Positions 59,927 through 64,000 of a stretch of 64,000 bases of DNA are shown here, in pieces (the first letter of the stretch is position 1; every line of letters begins with the position of its first letter). A program made the position numbers and the translations under genes. The notes under the pieces were generated by a model, which did not search any database, was not told where the DNA came from, and saw only the letters and a program-made list of their open reading frames with translations. Origin of the DNA: Lederbergia citrisecunda (GTDB taxonomy: Bacteria > Bacillota > Bacilli > Bacillales > Bacillaceae_C); contig NZ_JAGYPJ010000001.1 in NCBI RefSeq assembly GCF_018343695.1, forward strand, positions 3,470,511 through 3,534,510, in the 5' to 3' direction.

Positions 59927-60569
59927 GCAAAACATCTTTAATCTCTAACAAATCGTCTATGATGATATCAGCTTTAGCAAGTTCATCCGCATGAGCGAAA
60001 TCGAAATTACAGCCTATCGAAATGAAGCCATTTTTCTTTGCTGCATGAATATCAGATAACCTGTCTCCTACGACAGCACCGTTATCTATTTTATACTTTT
60101 GCTTAATCAGTTGGACTAAATCTCCTTTGTCTTGAGTATGTATTTGTTCGATACTGAAGGTTTCTGTCACCCAACGGTCTAATTTATAATATTTTTCAAT
60201 TACGTTTAAATACTTCACTAATCCGTTACTGGCAATAAAAATGGAATAGTTATTCTTCTTAAGATGGTCAAATAATTCAAAGACATGAGGGTATAAGTCC
60301 CCTTTTCCACTCTTTATATTATTAATGAGTTGTTCATGAAAATAGTCATTTGCTAATGTCCGAACTGTACTCGTATGGTTCGGCATTAATGTTTCCCACA
60401 CGACTGGGAGCGGAACGCCCATTATTTTTTGGTATGTCTCTATTGGTGTTTCTCCGCTCCACATATCGTTTTTCCTTAAATAGTCAAAAGTATCTACTAG
60501 TGAAATATCCAAGATTTTATTTGTTTGAAAAAGTGTCCCGTCCATATCGAATATAAGTGAACGTATCAT
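59877..60569 (-). CDS. HAD-family hydrolase
   Basis: With ATG 60569 (MIRSLIFDMDGTLFQ) the product is 230 residues. HAD motif I is DMDGTLF (nucleophile Asp), motif II is FIASNG, and the last motif is VGDRLSDIHAAKKNG (GDxxxD). A cap of helices lies between motifs I and II. It dephosphorylates a small phosphate ester; the substrate is not readable. It overlaps the DUF2500 gene tail to tail. Confidence 0.9.
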   Translation of the reverse strand: MIRSLIFDMDGTLFQTNKILDISLVDTFDYLRKNDMWSGETPIETYQKIMGVPLPVVWETLMPNHTSTVRTLANDYFHEQLINNIKSGKGDLYPHVFELFDHLKKNNYSIFIASNGLVKYLNVIEKYYKLDRWVTETFSIEQIHTQDKGDLVQLIKQKYKIDNGAVVGDRLSDIHAAKKNGFISIGCNFDFAHADELAKADIIIDDLLEIKDVLPSLETSQTQDNVSLGK

Positions 60570-60586
60570 TTTAAAACACCCCACTA

Positions 60587-60715
60587 TTAGTCTAATAATT
60601 TTCCGGCAATCAATCCTAATAGTACGTTCGTGATGAGTAAACCGCTCAATCCATCAGCAAAGATGAATGTAAGAACCCCTGCTATAGTTGCAATAATAAT
60701 TGAGTTTATCGTCAT
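60587..60715 (-). CDS. 42-residue hydrophobic peptide
   Basis: From ATG 60715 the frame reads MTINSIIIATIAGVLTFIFA, then DGLSGLLITNVLLGLIAGKL, LD and TAA. It has one or two membrane helices and ends 17 bp before the HAD start, 20 bp after the rlmA stop. A GGGGTA sequence is the only ribosome site candidate. The coding-like composition and tight packing suggest a real small membrane protein. Family unknown. Confidence 0.5.
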   Translation of the reverse strand: MTINSIIIATIAGVLTFIFADGLSGLLITNVLLGLIAGKLLD

Positions 60716-60734
60716 GATGTATACCCCATTATGT

Positions 60735-61568
60735 TTATTTTTTTCTACCTACTAAAATTTCCAAATCGATCGTGATTTCTGTAATATGCACTTCGTTAGC
60801 TCCATCGATCTTATTCCACGTTAACGGAGTCATTTGAAGTAAAGGCTGAATAAGATTTTCATGAAGAGGAACTTTGTAGGATAGCTGATATGTTTCCATA
60901 TTTCGAAAGTTTTCCTTAAATCGTTCAACAGTTTGCTCATTGGAGTATGCTTCTGTATAGAAAATATCCCTAATTTCTTTTAAATACCCGCTCTTCGGAA
61001 CTACTTTTATTAAAAGCCCATCCTGTTTTACCAGTCGTGTAAACTCTGCATAATTAGCTGGCGATAAGATGTTCAAGATGATATCAAAAGACTCTTTCGA
61101 AAATGGACTATTCGCTAGATCTCCTACGCACCAAATGAAATCGTCATAATATTTCGCAGCAGATAAAATACCTTCTTTTGCAATATCAATGCCTACCCCA
61201 ACAGCTCCACTTACATCTCTTAGGATATGCGATAAATGCGAACCTTCTCCACATCCTGTATCCAGTACTTTCGGAGCTTTTTCCTCATCTATGATTTCCC
61301 TAATCATTGAGTGAAGTCGTTCATATAACCCGCTGTCTATCACTGTTTTTCGTGCTTCAAATAATGCCTTATCATATTCGGAATGAACAGGACGAGTGAG
61401 AAAATTGACATAACCTTGTTTGGCAATATCAAACGTATGATGTTGATCGCAAACGACACTTTTCAGCTCAATTATTTTCATTGGGCTCGTACAAACAGGA
61501 CATTGAAAAATAGATTCAAATCGCTGCATGTACATGGCACTCTTTTCTTTTTTCTTCAACTTGTCCAC
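60735..61568 (-). CDS. rlmA: 23S rRNA (guanine-N1)-methyltransferase RlmA-like
   Basis: This protein of about 277 residues starts with a zinc-ribbon: CPVC and C-D-Q-H-H (FQCPVCTSPM ... VCDQHHTFDIAKQGYVNFL). A SAM-binding Rossmann domain follows (VLDTGCGEGSHLSHIL). This is the RlmA/RrmA layout, which methylates G745 or G748 in 23S rRNA; G748 methylation can give tylosin-type macrolide resistance in Gram-positives. GTG 61568 or TTG 61559 (after AGAGGTGG) may be the start. Confidence 0.88.
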   Translation of the reverse strand: MDKLKKKEKSAMYMQRFESIFQCPVCTSPMKIIELKSVVCDQHHTFDIAKQGYVNFLTRPVHSEYDKALFEARKTVIDSGLYERLHSMIREIIDEEKAPKVLDTGCGEGSHLSHILRDVSGAVGVGIDIAKEGILSAAKYYDDFIWCVGDLANSPFSKESFDIILNILSPANYAEFTRLVKQDGLLIKVVPKSGYLKEIRDIFYTEAYSNEQTVERFKENFRNMETYQLSYKVPLHENLIQPLLQMTPLTWNKIDGANEVHITEITIDLEILVGRKK

Positions 61569-61654
61569 CTCTACTCGACATTCGATTCTATATTATCATG
61601 CAACTATTTCCAGTCTTTGTCTAGCTGTACAAGGACTTCAACAATTCATAACTA

Positions 61655-61699
61655 AAAAAGGAGCTCCATCTACGAACTTGTAGAAATAGCTCCTTTCTT
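61655..61699 (-). terminator. terminator of the 61728 membrane gene
   Basis: The arms AAGGAGCT and AGCTCCTT enclose a second weak pair (CTACGA/TTGTAG), with TTTTTT on the minus strand. Confidence 0.8.
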
Positions 61700-61727
61700 A
61701 AAATGCCATTCAATGACTGTTCTTTTT

Positions 61728-62117
61728 TCATTTTGATGTTTTCCTCGGGAAGAAATGTCTAAAAGGAAGCATCAATCCTAGGAAAGATATGACAATGAAA
61801 ACAACCTGATGGATATGATCATTCCCTGGCGGCAGTCGGCCTACCAAATGCAATGTCCAGAAGATGGGGTAAAACCAGAGAGTAAACCACGCCCATCTTT
61901 CTTTTCCTCTGTATGACTTGAGAGTGATCATGGTACCGAAAAATCCCATTCCAGTCGTAGCAACGCCAAGCGCTCGAATCAATCCTAAATCATAAGGACC
62001 TGCAATCTGTGGAAACGTGGCAACCAATATTCCAAAGATCAAAATCCCCAATCCGGTAATGAGAAGGAGCATCCAGCTAATTCTGAGAAGCATAGTCTGC
62101 TCTTTGAATCTTGCCAA
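61728..62117 (-). CDS. four-span membrane protein
   Basis: This 129-residue protein starts with TTG about 8 nt after GGAAAGGG. Four hydrophobic segments lie near residues 10-32, 44-64, 74-94 and 103-120, with a conserved WAWFTLWFYPIFWTLHL stretch. Bacillus genomes hold many such small four-helix proteins without known function. It ends in a good terminator. Confidence 0.6.
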   Translation of the reverse strand: MARFKEQTMLLRISWMLLLITGLGILIFGILVATFPQIAGPYDLGLIRALGVATTGMGFFGTMITLKSYRGKERWAWFTLWFYPIFWTLHLVGRLPPGNDHIHQVVFIVISFLGLMLPFRHFFPRKTSK

Positions 62118-62194
62118 AGTCGAACACCCTTTCCGCGTTTACACTATACTAATTCGCAGCGTAAGAAATGATATCCCTATCGTCGGACAGACTC

Positions 62195-62548
62195 CTATTG
62201 TTTTTTATCATCAAGATGCTTCAATACGTTATCAATAATAAAGAAAACAGTTACATAAATAAAAGCAATGATTGAAGCAGTAAAAGACATTAATGAAAAT
62301 AATCCCGCACAAACGATCCCACATGCTACATGTTTCAAATACGACCATCCAAAATGCTTGCGTGTACTAGTCGATTCAATCACTGCAGACAATGGCACCC
62401 CTATAACGATCATTATTGGCACAGTTACCATACTCACAGCGAGACCTATTAGAAAATAATCATTTTGTGTAGAATTAAAAAATACAGGGACGATAAAAAA
62501 ACTAATGATTGAGGTTAAAAACGCTGCTAATAATTTTCGAAAGAATAT
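62195..62548 (-). CDS. membrane protein, start codon probably ATA or lost
   Basis: The ATG at 62437 gives 80 residues, but the frame is open and hydrophobic for 37 further codons upstream (SIFFRKLLAAFLTSIISF), back to 62548. There AGGGGG lies 8 nt before an ATA. So the real start is probably ATA 62548 (or a mutated ATG), giving 117 residues and four membrane helices rather than two. The C-terminus ends FIIDNVLKHLDDKKQ. Confidence 0.5.
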   Translation of the reverse strand: MFFRKLLAAFLTSIISFFIVPVFFNSTQNDYFLIGLAVSMVTVPIMIVIGVPLSAVIESTSTRKHFGWSYLKHVACGIVCAGLFSLMSFTASIIAFIYVTVFFIIDNVLKHLDDKKQ

Positions 62549-62590
62549 ACTGAACGCCCCCTTTTACGGGACCTTATCTTGCTTTGTTTA

Positions 62591-62941
62591 TCAACGACAC
62601 ATCATGAGGTGGTTTCCATCTGGATCTTTAAAATTAAAAAAATGACCGTGCTGGATTTCAGTAAAGATTTCTATGTTTTTACTTTTTACATAATCGTATG
62701 CTTCTTCGATATCTTTTGTTTTAAATTGGATAAGTGGAGACTTAATAACGCGATCAGGCGCATATATTCTACTATCCAACACAATTCCTGGCCCTTCCAT
62801 AGGCAAAACATACAAATGTCCAAACGGGATTTCTCCATCATTTGGCACACCTAATAAATCGCAATACCAATCACGGGCTTTTTCAATATCGCTTACTGGG
62901 ATGAAGACACCGCCGAGCTCATTTAAAACAGGACTTTTCAT
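62591..62941 (-). CDS. VOC/glyoxalase-family protein
   Basis: The ATG at 62941 follows GAGGAG at 8 nt and gives 116 residues. The pattern GGVFIPVSDIEKARDWYCDL then GVP..., and HFFNFKDPDGNHLMMCR at the end, with His and Glu/Asp near the metal site, is typical of VOC dioxygenase or resistance-protein folds. The role is unassigned. Confidence 0.85.
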   Translation of the reverse strand: MKSPVLNELGGVFIPVSDIEKARDWYCDLLGVPNDGEIPFGHLYVLPMEGPGIVLDSRIYAPDRVIKSPLIQFKTKDIEEAYDYVKSKNIEIFTEIQHGHFFNFKDPDGNHLMMCR

Positions 62942-63001
62942 AGAAACCACTCCTCATTTTTGATATGAATATATTTCTTTAGAGGTACTCGATTTCCCTT
63001 T

Positions 63002-63462
63002 TTATTTTATTAATTCTTCTATGAAAGGCTCTATGTAACTACGATACTCATCTCGAAGTCCATCGGGCAATTGATCTAAGCTAAAATACTGAACATCGAC
63101 CGATTCAGATTTATTGATTTCAATATTACCTTGGACATCCTTTGTCATATAAACAGCGGAAACACAATATAGCTCGTCTTTATTTGGTAGTTTAAAATAA
63201 TATTCTTTGCCTGAAAAAACACCAAGAAGTTTTAATTCTCCTATGATGAGGCCCGTCTCTTCCTTCACTTCACGCCTTGCTGTATCTTCCAAACTCTCCC
63301 TAATTCCATTAACCCACCGGGCAATCCCCAGCCCCCATCGGTTCGGTGCTGCAATAGCAACTCTTTCTTCTCATTAACAATCAAGACAACAGAACCAGTG
63401 AGAATGAGGGGTCTGTGACCTACTAATTTCCTTAATTCCATAACATAATCCAGTTTAATCAC
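63002..63462 (-). pseudogene. NUDIX hydrolase with a frameshift in the Nudix box
   Basis: From 63462 the frame reads MELRKLVGHRPLILTGSVVL, then GGWGLPGGLMELGRVWKIQ and stops. A second frame from 63292 reads LEDTARREVKEETGLIIGEL. Joined as ...GGLMELG-ESLEDTARREVKEETG they form a perfect Nudix box (G-x5-E-x7-REUxEExGU). One G is missing in the run GGG(G)AGAG at about 63294. So the gene is either recently broken or mis-sequenced. The full protein would have about 153 residues and hydrolyse a nucleoside-diphosphate derivative. Confidence 0.8.
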
Positions 63463-63465
63463 CTC

Positions 63466-64000
63466 TTATAATTGGAATTCTTCTTTTATCATTTTTGCGA
63501 CTTCCTCTGCACTCAAATTCGTATTATTTATTCTCAAATAATGTTCCCGATTGATTTCTCCTTCAATTGAGTTCAATCGATACTTTTCCATCGACTTAAG
63601 CAAATCGCGTTCCGACCACTCAATATTTCTTTTCGTAGGCTTTTGCTCAAGTCGATGCGGACTTTTATTCCGCTCCAATCTTTCTTCAACATCAGCCTCT
63701 AGCTCAACAAAATACACAGTGCCGCCCTTTGATTCGAAAATTTGACAGATCTCATCCATGTAGTCCAAATCTTCCTTCATGTTAAACGCACATACATACG
63801 TAAAAATTAAACCTGGTAAATCGCTATTGGCGACCTCCTTAAAAATCTCCTCACGAAAAAGCTTTACTAATCTTTTCCCAGCATCCGTCCCATAACTAAA
63901 AAAGGGAGTTACCATTTCAATCGTTATATGATTGTGAAAAAGTTTTAGGTCTGTCATTTTCTCTAATTCTTGTCCGATTGTCATTTTTCCAACAGCCTGT
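63466..64000 (-). CDS. P-loop kinase/ATPase, 5' end outside the window
   Basis: An ATG at 63984 would give 172 residues, but the frame stays open to the window end and reads QAVGKMTIGQELEKM, i.e. the end of a Walker A (GxxAVGKMT). So the true start is beyond 64000 and the protein belongs to the small AAA/shikimate-kinase-like P-loop group. VYFVELEADVEERLERN and HRLEQKPTKR form a lid with Arg residues. It is the neighbour of the NUDIX gene, 3 bp before its frame, so both are probably co-transcribed. Confidence 0.7.
   Translation of the reverse strand, partial: QAVGKMTIGQELEKMTDLKLFHNHITIEMVTPFFSYGTDAGKRLVKLFREEIFKEVANSDLPGLIFTYVCAFNMKEDLDYMDEICQIFESKGGTVYFVELEADVEERLERNKSPHRLEQKPTKRNIEWSERDLLKSMEKYRLNSIEGEINREHYLRINNTNLSAEEVAKMIKEEFQL

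Noticed and set aside
1-64000. CRISPR array, rRNA genes, integrase or transposase.
   Set aside because: No regularly spaced repeat set, no rRNA core sequence and no recognisable transposase or integrase motif was found.

Overview
The window looks like a chromosome segment of a low-GC, spore-forming Bacillaceae bacterium (Bacillus in the broad sense). The evidence is the walR-walK-walH-walI-walJ operon, htrA/yyxA-type protease and rlmH, which sit near oriC in Bacillus; Bacillus-type Shine-Dalgarno sequences with many TTG and GTG starts; a YjcZ-type sporulation peptide; and a Bacillaceae-type GC-rich palindromic repeat.

Layout. 1-3.2 kb: end of a rhodanese gene, then a three-gene minus-strand sugar-phosphate operon (dehydrogenase, hexulose-phosphate-synthase-like enzyme, TIM-barrel isomerase). 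3.7-15 kb: a defence island. Its intact part is a minus-strand McrBC-like set: a McrB-type AAA GTPase-like motor with an EVE-like domain, a DUF2357/PD-(D/E)XK partner, and a separate PD-(D/E)XK nuclease with an internally duplicated C-terminal module. Around it lie relics of Mrr, RhuM-like and HNH genes. 15-18.6 kb: a membrane protein followed by a NarL-type two-component system. 18.9-34.4 kb: the oriC-proximal core (rlmH, a CxxH/CxxC protein, htrA-like protease, walJIHKR, an M23/LysM/G5 peptidoglycan hydrolase and tRNA-Phe). A roughly 5.7-kb block (CBS protein, MFS/MarR efflux pair, P-loop kinase, SDR, repeat) separates the protease from walJ.

34.9-64 kb is accessory: a glycosyltransferase/acyltransferase pair, an ECF42-type sigma factor with its YciI partner, an acetyltransferase, small spore-type peptides including a Phe/Arg/Glu-rich 55-residue protein, a TetR/ABC-2-like exporter pair, a MerR-RCC1 fusion regulator, a cluster of intact and decayed short-chain dehydrogenases around a LysR regulator, a GMGMGGYP repeat protein, an XRE-regulated membrane operon with three phased operators, and stress/metabolism genes (RlmA, HAD, VOC, NUDIX, kinase).

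Decay is prominent: at least ten gene remnants or frameshifts are visible. Repeated terminator-linked elements recur in the 39-55 kb part. The strongest candidates for new biology are the McrBC-like three-gene defence set, the MerR-RCC1 regulator that appears to have swapped its TipAS effector domain for a seven-bladed propeller, and the Phe/Arg/Glu-rich spore-type peptide locus. All functional statements are from reading motifs; no database search was run.
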